NCBI GenBank assembly: GCA_013215145.1
Contig: JABSRP010000032.1
Location: 1 to 64,000, forward strand
Length of the DNA: 64,000 nucleotides
Reading direction: 5' to 3'
Source of the DNA: Pseudobacteriovorax sp.
GTDB taxonomy: Bacteria; Bdellovibrionota_B; Oligoflexia; Oligoflexales; Oligoflexaceae
The position numbers were made by a program, and so were the translations under genes. Shown here piece by piece: positions 52,983 to 62,023 of the stretch. A model generated the notes under the pieces. It saw nothing but the letters and a program-made list of their open reading frames with translations. It had not been told where the DNA came from and did no database searches. The stretch's first letter is position 1. Each line of letters begins with the position of its first letter.

Positions 52983-53329
52983 TTGAATGAAAACGTTCTC
53001 AAAGTCTTATTACCATAAAATGAATGACATCAAACGAGTCGAAACTCGGAGCATTTCTTAGCCTATCGTTTGTTTAGAATATCGACCTGTCAATTGAAGG
53101 CCTTAGTGGTTGCCCCAATAAAGCGCTTGGAGACGTTCGTTCGCATTCTACCATAGGTTAAATTATTATTTATATTAGTTACTTATATTGGATTCTTGTT
53201 TCAGCGTTCCTAAATTCTTACTCTCTTGTATCTAAGATTACCCAAGTAATTTCTCTAAAATCCCATATTTTCGGGAGTATAAAATCTTAGATAGCTTGAT
53301 TCTAATGAGTGTACCCGAGATTCAACCTC
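52983..53329. other. Intergenic stretch
   Basis: About 345 bases between two minus-strand genes; the promoter of the sensor kinase should be here. AT-rich around 53160-53190. No gene recognised. Confidence 0.25.
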
Positions 53330-54649
53330 TTATCTAATTCTGACCTGCTTAGTAGGTGACTTACAATAGTACCAAGCCAACGCCAGATACCAAGGCCACC
53401 AAATAAAACGCGGAAAATTGTAATGGTCAAACGATGCTAGCATCCTAAGGTTTTGCCAGTGGGGAAGCATCGTATCTATCACCCTATCAGGTATCACTGT
53501 CTTTCTTTTTATATGCGCGAGAATCGTTTTAGTAAATATGGACACCAATTGAGGCGTCGTACTCGTGATATCTAAGATTGTTGGGCCAATGAAGAAAAGG
53601 TTGGGATAGTCTAGACTTTTCATTAGGCAACCGGTGCGTCGGCGAAGCTCTTCTTTTCTTTTTAGGTTTTGTAGTTTCTCCAGTTTAGTATAATTCAGAT
53701 CCATATCAAACCCTGTGGCAAAAACCAGCTGCTCTGTCTTTAGTTCATTCCCATCTGTTAGTTTGATGCGATCTTCGTTTAGACTTTCTATATGACAACG
53801 ATGAATGTTTATTCGTTCAAGATTTTGTAGTAGTAGGGGCCTCGGATTCACCGATGTTTGCTTAAAAATATCAAAGCGTCCGGAAGGCATGATTGATTCT
53901 ACGTTGTGTTTTTTATATTTATGCTTAGTCAGTGTATCCAGTGGTTTTGAGATATCATCTGGCTTCTTTTTAAGTAGCGATAGAAAGGCTAGTTGACGCA
54001 AACCCTGACGTTTGGTTTTATCAATGGTTGAAGGGGTCATCCAAGATAGAGTTCCTGTTACCCAGTTTATTTCTTTTACGTTTTTCTTGATGGCTAATTC
54101 CAGAACATCGAAGGCTGAAGCACCGCCACCGACGACTGTCACTGAGTCTTTATTAAAGACACTCAAGTCGTGCAAATTCATGGAATGGACATAAGGGATA
54201 GTAGCTTTCGTCATATCCAGCTTCGAGGGAATTTTTGGTATATTATGAAGTCCAGTTGTTATAATTATATTCTTGGCAGAAATAGACTTACTGCTTCCTT
54301 CACTAGTTTCACAATGGATCAGCCAGTTTCCATCGCGATAGGTTAGTCCTTGCACGCAGTGATTGAGATTGATGTAGGGTTCTAATTGGTAGTGCTCGAC
54401 CCACCTATCTAGGTACTTAACAATGTCTTTTGATTTTGTCCCTTCGATGGCGATACCATTGATAGCCCAATCCTCTTTGGGAGTTTGAATGTCTTGCCAT
54501 TTAGGGACTCGATTCCATAAACCACCTATTTTGCTCGATTTTTCAATGAGCTGTACAGATAGTCCAGAAGCAACAGCGTATTTTAACGCAGTAACACCTG
54601 AAGGGCCGCCGCCAATGATGACAATATCTAAGGTTGGATTGCCTTTCAT
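53330..54649 (-). CDS. Flavin-containing monooxygenase/NAD(P)-binding oxidoreductase
   Basis: A 439-residue two-dinucleotide-binding-domain flavoprotein. The FAD-binding motif GGGPSGVTA lies in residues 13-21, with Glu of IEKSSKIGGLW marking the ribose site. A second Rossmann motif GGGASAFDV (about 174-182) binds NAD(P)H, and FATGFD near residue 330 is the usual late motif. It resembles FMO/Baeyer-Villiger-type proteins, but the FxGxxxHxxxW/Y fingerprint is not obvious, so the substrate and reaction are open. GGAG precedes the ATG. Monocistronic. Confidence 0.82.
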   Translation of the reverse strand: MKGNPTLDIVIIGGGPSGVTALKYAVASGLSVQLIEKSSKIGGLWNRVPKWQDIQTPKEDWAINGIAIEGTKSKDIVKYLDRWVEHYQLEPYINLNHCVQGLTYRDGNWLIHCETSEGSSKSISAKNIIITTGLHNIPKIPSKLDMTKATIPYVHSMNLHDLSVFNKDSVTVVGGGASAFDVLELAIKKNVKEINWVTGTLSWMTPSTIDKTKRQGLRQLAFLSLLKKKPDDISKPLDTLTKHKYKKHNVESIMPSGRFDIFKQTSVNPRPLLLQNLERINIHRCHIESLNEDRIKLTDGNELKTEQLVFATGFDMDLNYTKLEKLQNLKRKEELRRRTGCLMKSLDYPNLFFIGPTILDITSTTPQLVSIFTKTILAHIKRKTVIPDRVIDTMLPHWQNLRMLASFDHYNFPRFIWWPWYLALAWYYCKSPTKQVRIR

Positions 54650-54928
54650 TTTACTCCACTTCCATAATTATAGAACCTTCCTCTAATCTATGACGTTTTG
54701 CCACGTTTAGGATTGCAGTAAAATTGCTGGGTGTCGTGCATCTTAAGGGAGGTCCCGTGGAAGGGAGTGTAAGATTCTGATTATATGAGGATATCTTCTA
54801 AACAAAGGAAGAAAATGACTCGCCGTTAAGATGGACGGCCTTGTCAAAAAAAGTCACCCACTTGAAGACCAACATTTCCTTGCGAGGTAGTGGTTAGCTT
54901 CCTCTTTAACTGAAATCAGACACTCAAA

Positions 54929-56092
54929 TCATTTACAGATCTCTTTAAACATGGCCTTGTATGCGGCAAGGGTACCGAGACCAACAGACTTGCGTATCTC
55001 ATCAATCTTCTCGGGATTCTCAAGGGCGATGGGCTCCCAAGCCCCCGGACCAACACACCGACCCTGGGTTCCAAAGCGCTGTGGTTTTTGTTTACTTAAA
55101 TCATTCCAGGACGCTGCAATCCTATCGTAAAGATAGGCAAAATTCGAAGGATTGGTATCTTTCTGCTTTAGGAGCTGTTCAAGTCGACGGATGATTTTCC
55201 GTTGGAAGGAGGGATCATGGTCGGCATGCTGAACGATCAACCAAGCTTGTTTATCGGCCTTTTCTCCGAAACGAGAGATGGAAAACCAGCCAATCTCACT
55301 AAGGATTTGCTTTAATCGCGCCGTATTTAACGTATCGACAGCTCGAAAACGCAGAAGCCATTGCCGATTAAAATGGCTCTTACCTTGCTCTGTATAAAAG
55401 CGGGTATGCTGTATAACCCCATAGCCACGCATATACTGATCCTCTGCTGTCATGTGCTCAAGTTCGAGATTCTTCAACGCATCCCCTGTTAATCCTCTGC
55501 GTTTTAACGAGTGTTCTAGACGCATTTGCCGAAGAGCATCATCGAAACTACTTAAAGCCTGATCATAATCCTCTTCCTCTACCTTAGTAAATCGACGTTG
55601 ATCGAAAGCACTGAGATTTTGAGATATACGTTTCAGCTGCAGTCCTTCCGGGAAGGGCTTGAGGATAAAAGTACTTCGATAGCTATCTATGATTGGGCAA
55701 GGTTGCTCCTTGGCGATCACTCGGGTGTGTCCGAGATTCCATGTCCCACAGCTTGCCTTTTCATTATAGTTAGTAACAGTCGTTAAATGGGAGGACATGG
55801 CTGCAATCTTCGTAAATTTCAGCTCTGTTTTTCCCTCGACACTAGTGCTTATCGCAGCCTTAGCGTTGATCATGGTTTTGAGAGTTTGGCATTTGGGAGA
55901 GCTGTAGAGTTCTTCGCTTATCGAAACCTCCGATCCATTGATTTTCAAATAGATTCTAGAGTAACGCTCTCCATGAGACTTACAAGCTGACTTCCAAACA
56001 GTACTTTTGATCGTATCAGCCTGTAAAGATTTCGGGTTTATTATGAAAAAGGCTATTAGGACGCCTACAAAATACTGCATTGGATTGTCCAT
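54929..56092 (-). CDS. Exported protein with DUF6624 domain
   Basis: About 387 residues. The C-terminal 130 residues match DUF6624: IGWFSISRFGEKADKQAWL, then LIVQHADHDPSFQ, AYLYDRI, QRFGTQG and VGLGTLAAYK. The function of that domain is unknown. The middle is a charged helical region. A frame is open from 56287, but the upstream 65 residues look unlike coding sequence. ATG 56092 gives a short stretch followed by a signal peptide-like segment cleaved near SLQA; ATG 56080 is also possible. Confidence 0.75.
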   Translation of the reverse strand: MDNPMQYFVGVLIAFFIINPKSLQADTIKSTVWKSACKSHGERYSRIYLKINGSEVSISEELYSSPKCQTLKTMINAKAAISTSVEGKTELKFTKIAAMSSHLTTVTNYNEKASCGTWNLGHTRVIAKEQPCPIIDSYRSTFILKPFPEGLQLKRISQNLSAFDQRRFTKVEEEDYDQALSSFDDALRQMRLEHSLKRRGLTGDALKNLELEHMTAEDQYMRGYGVIQHTRFYTEQGKSHFNRQWLLRFRAVDTLNTARLKQILSEIGWFSISRFGEKADKQAWLIVQHADHDPSFQRKIIRRLEQLLKQKDTNPSNFAYLYDRIAASWNDLSKQKPQRFGTQGRCVGPGAWEPIALENPEKIDEIRKSVGLGTLAAYKAMFKEICK

Positions 56093-56310
56093 TTTCGATA
56101 CCAAGTGAGATTCCAGTCCCATAGGGGCCGATTTGTAAATTGCCTTGACGAAGATGAGTAAAGAGTGAGTATACTTGGTTTTAGCCGATTTTTTTTGGAA
56201 TGAACGATATCTAGATGCAATGATAAATTGACTTAGCTTACATAATCCGTAAATACAAACATGCCTTAACAATAAAGAACCGACCAAATAAGGCTGTTCT
56301 ACGTTAATTC

Positions 56311-56330
56311 AAGGCAAGGCAAGGCAAAGC
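56311..56330. repeat. Short AAGGC tandem repeat
   Basis: Four units of AAGGC, the last one altered to AAAGC, lie between divergent genes. It is a simple sequence repeat that could vary in length. Confidence 0.5.
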
Positions 56331-56426
56331 ATGTCAACTCAATATCGTCACCACAGGGTTTCGATAGTATGATAATATTCAGACTTAGGATGACTCATGC
56401 TTTAGAGATTGATATAGGAAAAGACT

Positions 56427-57278
56427 ATGTTTAAATTTAGTTCCACCCTATTTGCAATAAGCCTCCTTATGGTATCGATCAGTTGTAGAACTTCCTCATC
56501 CGACAAATCAAAAAGTACTGATCCTCAGGATGAGGTTTCCCAAACGGACCCTAAAGATAAAACCACCGAACAAAAAATTGATGATTCTTCAAACTCCGAA
56601 AAGTCTTGGTCCCCTTGGGTTAGCGAGGGATATGATACTAATGGGGAAGAGTCGTTCACTCGAACTTGTGGTGGCGAAGATAGTAAGTGCGAAGGGAACG
56701 CTAAAAAGGTTGAAACATGTGTCTATTTTCAAGGTTTCAGTTCTTTTCGCAACATGGTGGCAGACCTAGTAGGACCAACTCTATACACTTTGCCTAAGTT
56801 GCAAGGCTCTGCATGGCAACCCATCAAGAATATTTCGGGTATAATTTCAGCAAAAGTACTAAATCCCGACTCCTTAAAGTTTACAGAAAATACAGCGGGC
56901 GGATTTCCCATCGATTATGGCGAACAAAAATCTTTGCAGCAAGGCGATGAAATTGAACTTCACTCTCCACGAGAATTGTCCGTAGTGAATACATTGCTAT
57001 GGATAAAGTTTACGGGAGATGGCCTATCGAAAACTCAAGATAAAAGTATAACGCTTACAACAGAAGTTTTTGGTCCTACGGGAAGAATTACTGAAAATAG
57101 AGAGACAGGGTCTTGTGGCATTGAAAATGAAAGCAATGTTTGTGTCTTTGTACTTTCACCCAAATTTTCGCTCAATGATAGCACAAAAACATCCATGAAC
57201 ATTAAAATAGAAGCTGGGGGCAGCCAACTTTCCGTTGTAGAAGATTTAAGCCTAGATACCTTTTTTGTATTTCCTTGA
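56427..57278 (+). CDS. Lipoprotein with TSP1-like motif
   Basis: A 283-residue lipoprotein with lipobox SISC (Cys20) and a Ser/Lys/Asp-rich tether. Residues about 58-98 have a thrombospondin type 1-like pattern, SWSPWVSEG then FTRTCGG and CEGNAKKVETC. A beta-rich domain follows, containing PLKLQGS-like and TLTTEVFGPTGRITENRE segments; I do not recognise its family. TSP1-type modules in bacterial surface proteins are usually adhesive (family knowledge), so a cell-contact role is possible. AGGAAAAG precedes the ATG. Stands alone. Confidence 0.68.
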   Translation: MFKFSSTLFAISLLMVSISCRTSSSDKSKSTDPQDEVSQTDPKDKTTEQKIDDSSNSEKSWSPWVSEGYDTNGEESFTRTCGGEDSKCEGNAKKVETCVYFQGFSSFRNMVADLVGPTLYTLPKLQGSAWQPIKNISGIISAKVLNPDSLKFTENTAGGFPIDYGEQKSLQQGDEIELHSPRELSVVNTLLWIKFTGDGLSKTQDKSITLTTEVFGPTGRITENRETGSCGIENESNVCVFVLSPKFSLNDSTKTSMNIKIEAGGSQLSVVEDLSLDTFFVFP

Positions 57279-57402
57279 ATAGAAGAAGCACCTTAACAGT
57301 GGATTGTTGATATTGTCATCAAATTTTTTCAGGTTCCGCCCCTAGAGTTTACCTAAGGTAATAGATCTCTAATGTAGGTTTTATCAATGGATTAGGACGC
57401 CG

Positions 57403-58485
57403 TCACGCATTCGTCTCTTGAAGCTCAAGTTTCATTACATTCTTTGGAGGCCCTACTCTTTTTATCATCATCTCGACAAACTCTCCCGACTGGAAGTATA
57501 TCTTGACATGAGGATGTCTATTTGCCCAGACCCTAAAAATTTCATCAGCAAAACCTTGGCCAATACTATCAACATTCTTGAAGTTTACAATAATAGAGCT
57601 AGAGTCTTCTGCTCCTGCTATAAATCGCTTGGCTTCTGACCTGGATACCATAGGACCCTCGGGCTCAATGGTATAAGGCTGCACTACAAAGGGTCTGTTA
57701 TTGACAAATTGGAAGGCTTCGTCAGTAAATTTACGAAATACATCACCAGCAACTCTTTCGGACTGTTTCTGCAGCTGAAAAGTGATCGAAGTACCTAAAG
57801 ATTCATCGGGTCGTCGACTTGGGCCAAATGTATAGTCATCCTTACTCCCCCAGAACATGAGACTAAGGCCATTGGCATCGATGATAAATTTATCCGCCAG
57901 TCTCATAGAAAAGAAAAGCCCCTCACCAGCATGGTTGTCCTGGTCCGTGGTCCGCTTCCCCTTCAGAAGTTCGGTGATGCTCTGATATAAACTGTCCAGA
58001 CCAAACCCGACTTTGATCGACTGAAAAACACCGATGCCATCATCAGATATAACAGCCTCAATATCACTTTCGTTTTGAGCTATGGTAACGAGAGCCTTTG
58101 TTCCCTTAGAATGATCCATCACATTATTAAGCATTTCAGTGAAAATATGGTTCAGTATGGTTTCAGAGTTTTGGTTTAGTCCGGTGAATTCTGGACTAAT
58201 TCGCTGGGAATATATGCGATCTTCACCCAACTCAATAATGTCCCTGATCCCTATTTCCTCAGTAAAGGTCTCGGTTTTCGAACCAGGGGGCACTAGTAGA
58301 TACTTGGTACCACTTCCACGGCCTAGCGTGATTAAAACGCCTTCATCTACAAGCTTTTTTAGCCTTTTCGTTACAGCCTGCTTGGATAGCGAGTATTTGT
58401 CTCTTATGGCTTTTGACGGATTCTTGGGTCCATCTTCCAACAAAGCCATAATTTCCTTGTTTATTTCATCAAACTCAATACCCAA
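57403..58485 (-). CDS. wHTH-HATPase-DUF4325 (STAS-like) regulatory protein
   Basis: A 360-residue protein with three modules. Residues 1-66 form a winged helix (KQAVTKRLKKLVDEGVL). Residues about 105-240 form a GHKL-type ATPase with N box TEMLNNVMDHS and DDGIGVF, lacking a histidine kinase domain. Residues about 285-350 form a DUF4325/STAS-like domain (SIIVNFKNVDSIGQGFADEI). Resembles anti-sigma/partner-switch style regulators. The start is TTG 58485 with AAGGG seven bases upstream. Three 21-bp direct repeats lie 65-128 bases upstream and may be its own operator (inference). Confidence 0.82.
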   Translation of the reverse strand: MGIEFDEINKEIMALLEDGPKNPSKAIRDKYSLSKQAVTKRLKKLVDEGVLITLGRGSGTKYLLVPPGSKTETFTEEIGIRDIIELGEDRIYSQRISPEFTGLNQNSETILNHIFTEMLNNVMDHSKGTKALVTIAQNESDIEAVISDDGIGVFQSIKVGFGLDSLYQSITELLKGKRTTDQDNHAGEGLFFSMRLADKFIIDANGLSLMFWGSKDDYTFGPSRRPDESLGTSITFQLQKQSERVAGDVFRKFTDEAFQFVNNRPFVVQPYTIEPEGPMVSRSEAKRFIAGAEDSSSIIVNFKNVDSIGQGFADEIFRVWANRHPHVKIYFQSGEFVEMMIKRVGPPKNVMKLELQETNA

Positions 58486-58549
58486 CTCAACGCCCTTCTA
58501 CGTGACCTGAAGCTTCACGGAGAGAAAACTCCTCATTTAACGGTAAGGT

Positions 58550-58628
58550 ATATTGGGCAACTTGGCAACCATATTGGGCAACTAGGCAACCATATTGGGC
58601 AACTAGGCAACTATATTGAGTAACTTTA
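58550..58628. repeat. Three tandem 21-bp direct repeats plus a partial fourth
   Basis: Copies at 58550-58570, 58571-58591 and 58592-58612 are nearly identical (ATATTGGGCAACTAGGCAAC plus C/T), and a degenerate fourth begins at 58613. Each unit also holds an internal GGCAAC-TA-GGCAAC pair. The 21-bp period is two helical turns, so proteins bound to the copies would sit on one face. They lie just upstream of the wHTH-HATPase-DUF4325 gene. Confidence 0.85.
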
Positions 58629-58820
58629 TACTATGATTATTTTGAACCAATCAGGGTTCTAAGAAGTTCTAAATACCAAAACGAGACCTGAAAGAGAGGA
58701 TTCAATCTCGAGGTCTTTACCTTACTGCCAACCGTAGCCGAGCCCCACTTTCTGTGGCCAAAAGGAAAATATTGGAAGATCGAGAGCCCGCAGCGTGACT
58801 AACTCTCGACCTATGAGATA

Positions 58821-59681
58821 CTATTTTTCCGTCAACCAAGGTTTGGTGCCCTTGTCTTTTTGGGTCCAGCTACAAACTTGAAGTCCTCGCTGAAATCCTG
58901 GCCTTTGGAGAAGGTTTCGAGACCAGCGACCAGCGTTTTCATACTGGCTAACTGATAGAAACTCAGCAGCATTGATACCACTAGCGTGGTTATAGCTTGT
59001 TTGTAATTGATGGAACCAAGGAAAGGCCATTATATCTGCTAGACTAAACTCATCACCTAGTAGATAGTCTTTGCCAGCCAAAGCTTGATCTAAAACATCA
59101 CACAACCGCTGGGCTTCCATACCATAACGGGCTGTTCCATATTCACGGGTCTCATGCTTCGACCCTGGAGCATAGACGAAAAAATGACCAAACTGTCCAG
59201 ACATAGGCCCTTGTGACCCCATTTGCCAAAACACCCAGTTCATCATTTCCGCTTTTCGGCCGGGATCCGAAGGAATAAATCTATTATATTTCTCGGCGAA
59301 ATATAGGGCAATGGAACCACTTTCAAACAGTCGAATCGGGTTTCCCTCGTTCCGGTCCAAACAGGTGGGAATCCTTCCATTTGGATTTAATTCAGTAAAG
59401 CCAGAGGTAAATTGCTCGCCCTCACCGATATTAATTAGAAAGGCATCATAAGCAAACTGACAGCCACTTTCGATGAGCTCCTCGAATAAAATAGATACTT
59501 TTTGGCCATTGGGTGTCGCCAGGGAATATAGCTGCACCGGACAGTCACCCTGATCCAGAGCTTTCGTTACCCTTGCTCCCGCAGTCGGTCTATTGATACC
59601 AGAGAACTGATTCCCATCCGTCGCCTCGTATAAATCTTTGATATTTTTAGGTGGATTCCAATCGGATGTCTGAGTTGTCAT
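58821..59681 (-). CDS. yghU: YghU-type glutathione S-transferase
   Basis: A 286-residue glutathione transferase family protein of the YghU/GSH-dependent disulfide-bond oxidoreductase type. N-terminal thioredoxin-like segment LYSLATPNGQKVSILFEEL, then LNPNGRIPTCLDRN, then the FESGSIALYFAEKY motif that binds glutathione. The C-terminal helical domain includes DYLLGDEFSLADIMAFPWF and a final GTKPWL. The long N-terminal extension before the thioredoxin fold and total length match YghU. The frame is open from 59720, but ATG 59681 gives the usual MTTQ-like start. Cytoplasmic; probably handles disulfides or peroxides. Confidence 0.88.
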   Translation of the reverse strand: MTTQTSDWNPPKNIKDLYEATDGNQFSGINRPTAGARVTKALDQGDCPVQLYSLATPNGQKVSILFEELIESGCQFAYDAFLINIGEGEQFTSGFTELNPNGRIPTCLDRNEGNPIRLFESGSIALYFAEKYNRFIPSDPGRKAEMMNWVFWQMGSQGPMSGQFGHFFVYAPGSKHETREYGTARYGMEAQRLCDVLDQALAGKDYLLGDEFSLADIMAFPWFHQLQTSYNHASGINAAEFLSVSQYENAGRWSRNLLQRPGFQRGLQVCSWTQKDKGTKPWLTEK

Positions 59682-59851
59682 ATTGATTCTCGCAAACGTA
59701 GTTAGTCTCGACCCTCCCACTCTACCAGGTAATCTAGCCGAGTCAACTCATGACCGGAGCCTCTCACCTTCCCACGTCTGCTTCTATTTAAGGCAGGGAG
59801 TCACGAAACCATTCTTAAAAGCAGTCCTGACTCCAACTATGAGCTGAAGAC

Positions 59852-60817
59852 CTAGATCTTAGGAATATCCTCTACTACAATCAAATCCCAATGCCACTCG
59901 TCATGAGGTATATGGTAGGCTTTGACTCCGTTGAATGAAGTCTTTTTAAAATTTAGTTTGCTTGCAAAGCTTTCAAATGTAGCAAGTGACTTTACTTTTA
60001 CCATAATGGCCGCAAGGTTCTGTTTCTTACCAACGAACATGGAGTCTATCGATTCATCCTCGCCTACGATAATACTCTGTATAAAAGTTCCATCAGGTAA
60101 AACTAGCATGCGGTCTGTTTTTGGTTTTCTGTTGATTAATCGAGATAAGTTGGAGAAATCGGCTGAAAAGTTATCATAGAGGATAAGACCAATGATCTTT
60201 TCCGCAGAGTTGGGATGAGGAAGAATGGTTGGTTTTTTGGCAACCGGTCCGTCATCAGGCAGAGTATCTCGTGGGTCTTTTTTGCCAACCGTGACTCGAA
60301 GACCTGTTAGCAAACGTTTTTTGCCAAAAAATAGATGATTCCAGCCAGGCAGTATTGATTTACTATCACGCTTCCATTCATAGTTCTTGTGTGAGTACTT
60401 GACCTCAAAACCAGGCAAGCGTTTCTGAATGTCTACTTGCTGTCTCTTGAGATCTAAATCGGAGTATAGGACTAGCGACGATCCTTTAATCCGCCTCTCA
60501 GCGTCAGGACCTCGAAAGAATCTCTTGTGTCGCTCCAAATAGTCTTTTTCATTGGTGGTTAAACAAAATTCCAAAAAATGACTTGGGAAGGTTACCTGCC
60601 CCCCAGGAAAGACTATGAACTTGCAAACCTGACTTCCTGGATGCTCCACCGTCTTGGGCGCAATAGCAAAGCCTAGTTGATTCAGGCGTTCTACATACCT
60701 AAAGTCGTCGAATACTCGATTCCAACTATGATCGAACCCAAAGTCTACTGCGAAGCTTGTCGTTGCAAACCATAGAGAAAAAAAGAAACTTCCGAGTAGA
60801 CGATTAAATCCGGTCAT
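59852..60817 (-). CDS. Exported protein of unknown function
   Basis: A 321-residue protein with a Sec signal peptide cleaved near TSFAV. The mature part is mixed alpha/beta, with GFAIAPKTVEHPGSQVCKFIVFPGG in the N-terminal third and IVVEDIP at the end. Paired beta-alpha motifs vaguely recall VOC-like folds (LGFAIA.., KVKSLATFESFASKLNF), but I would not assign a family. GAGAG precedes the ATG. It starts nine bases after the stop of the upstream gene (60827-61912), so the two form an operon. Confidence 0.6.
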   Translation of the reverse strand: MTGFNRLLGSFFFSLWFATTSFAVDFGFDHSWNRVFDDFRYVERLNQLGFAIAPKTVEHPGSQVCKFIVFPGGQVTFPSHFLEFCLTTNEKDYLERHKRFFRGPDAERRIKGSSLVLYSDLDLKRQQVDIQKRLPGFEVKYSHKNYEWKRDSKSILPGWNHLFFGKKRLLTGLRVTVGKKDPRDTLPDDGPVAKKPTILPHPNSAEKIIGLILYDNFSADFSNLSRLINRKPKTDRMLVLPDGTFIQSIIVGEDESIDSMFVGKKQNLAAIMVKVKSLATFESFASKLNFKKTSFNGVKAYHIPHDEWHWDLIVVEDIPKI

Positions 60818-60826
60818 TATAGCTCT

Positions 60827-61912
60827 CTATCTATAGAAGTTGATACGAGTAATAAGTCCATTCTCAACCGTATATATGGCAAAGACTCTGGATTCTCGTT
60901 CTGCAGTCATCTTCGTGATCTCTTCATCGATGACTTTGTTTCCAATGATTTTACGACTCGCCGTATAGGCATGCAAATGGGTAGCCTTTTTGAAGAGGTT
61001 ACTAAATACTTTCTTTATTTCTTTGTGACCCTTTAGCTCATCATTTTGTCCGGTTCCCTCCCGATTTAATATCGCGTCCTTGTGATAGAAACTGAGGAAG
61101 GATTTCAAGTTTTTGCTATTATAGGCCTCAGCCTGTTTTTGTACTACCACCGCAGGTGGCCATTTACTTTGATCTTTGCCGAGTGAGTTTTTGATAGCTT
61201 CGAGTCTTTTTTTGTATCTCTCGTCCCAGGGTAAATCGGAGTCGATATGAGAGGAGGTTACCTTTTTATATATAATTTCGGAAGTTTCCTTATCGCCGGA
61301 AATAGCAAGGGCTTGAGTATAAAAATGATCTCCCCTCTCCCATGGTTTTTCATAGAATTTCCAAGCATTTACCGATATAGTTGCAAACTTCTTTGCTTTC
61401 TCTAAGTATCCCTTCGACAAGAGTTCATATGCATACTCAGAAGCACCCACCCCGATAGAAAAGTAGCCACCTTCTAAGTCTAATGATACTTGTTCGACTC
61501 CAAGCAAATATTGCTGATAGAACTCTCCACTATGATAAGCAATTTCATTTCTAAGGAAACTGAGAAACCAAGGATCAAGACCCTTAGACTCCGGTATTAA
61601 GCTAGACAGAACCTCAACCGCACGTTGTTTTTGTATAGTTTCTGTATGAAGGGACTCTAGCTGGCTCAAGTCACCTTCGAGAACTACCAACATAGCTTTA
61701 ATGTAAGGGCTGTTGGGGTACGATTTTAACAGAGGCTTTATCGCAGACACACGTTTCTTGAGGTCGTTTTTGGGGATCCCTTCGAGAGCGTTAACATACG
61801 CTAATCTAGCACTCTCTTGCTTAAATAATCCTTCGTACTTCTTTTTTGCAAAGCTTTCTGTACTCATGCTAAAACCCATAATAATTAGCCAAATTTTGAT
61901 AGGAATATGCAT
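60827..61912 (-). CDS. Exported protein with C-terminal NTF2-like domain
   Basis: A 361-residue protein with a Sec signal peptide cleaved near ESFAK. A helical, TPR-like middle (for example YLEKAKKFATISVNAWKFY, then DKETSEIIYKKVTSS) is followed by a C-terminal NTF2/SnoaL-like domain of about 110 residues: AYNSKNLKSFLSFYHKDAIL, then LKGHKEIKKVFSNLF and IYTVENGLITRINFYR. Such domains bind small hydrophobic ligands or serve as assembly modules. Start at ATG 61912 because GAGGG lies six bases upstream, rather than TTG 61927. Operon with the gene at 59852. Confidence 0.75.
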   Translation of the reverse strand: MHIPIKIWLIIMGFSMSTESFAKKKYEGLFKQESARLAYVNALEGIPKNDLKKRVSAIKPLLKSYPNSPYIKAMLVVLEGDLSQLESLHTETIQKQRAVEVLSSLIPESKGLDPWFLSFLRNEIAYHSGEFYQQYLLGVEQVSLDLEGGYFSIGVGASEYAYELLSKGYLEKAKKFATISVNAWKFYEKPWERGDHFYTQALAISGDKETSEIIYKKVTSSHIDSDLPWDERYKKRLEAIKNSLGKDQSKWPPAVVVQKQAEAYNSKNLKSFLSFYHKDAILNREGTGQNDELKGHKEIKKVFSNLFKKATHLHAYTASRKIIGNKVIDEEITKMTAERESRVFAIYTVENGLITRINFYR

Positions 61913-62023
61913 AACTAGCCCTCTCAATAGATCTAGAGCTCCACCTCTAAATATCTATCATAGTTTAATGAAACAGTGTGCAACAACTAAGGTTTTATCA
62001 GAATAGTAAACATTCAGTTGCAT

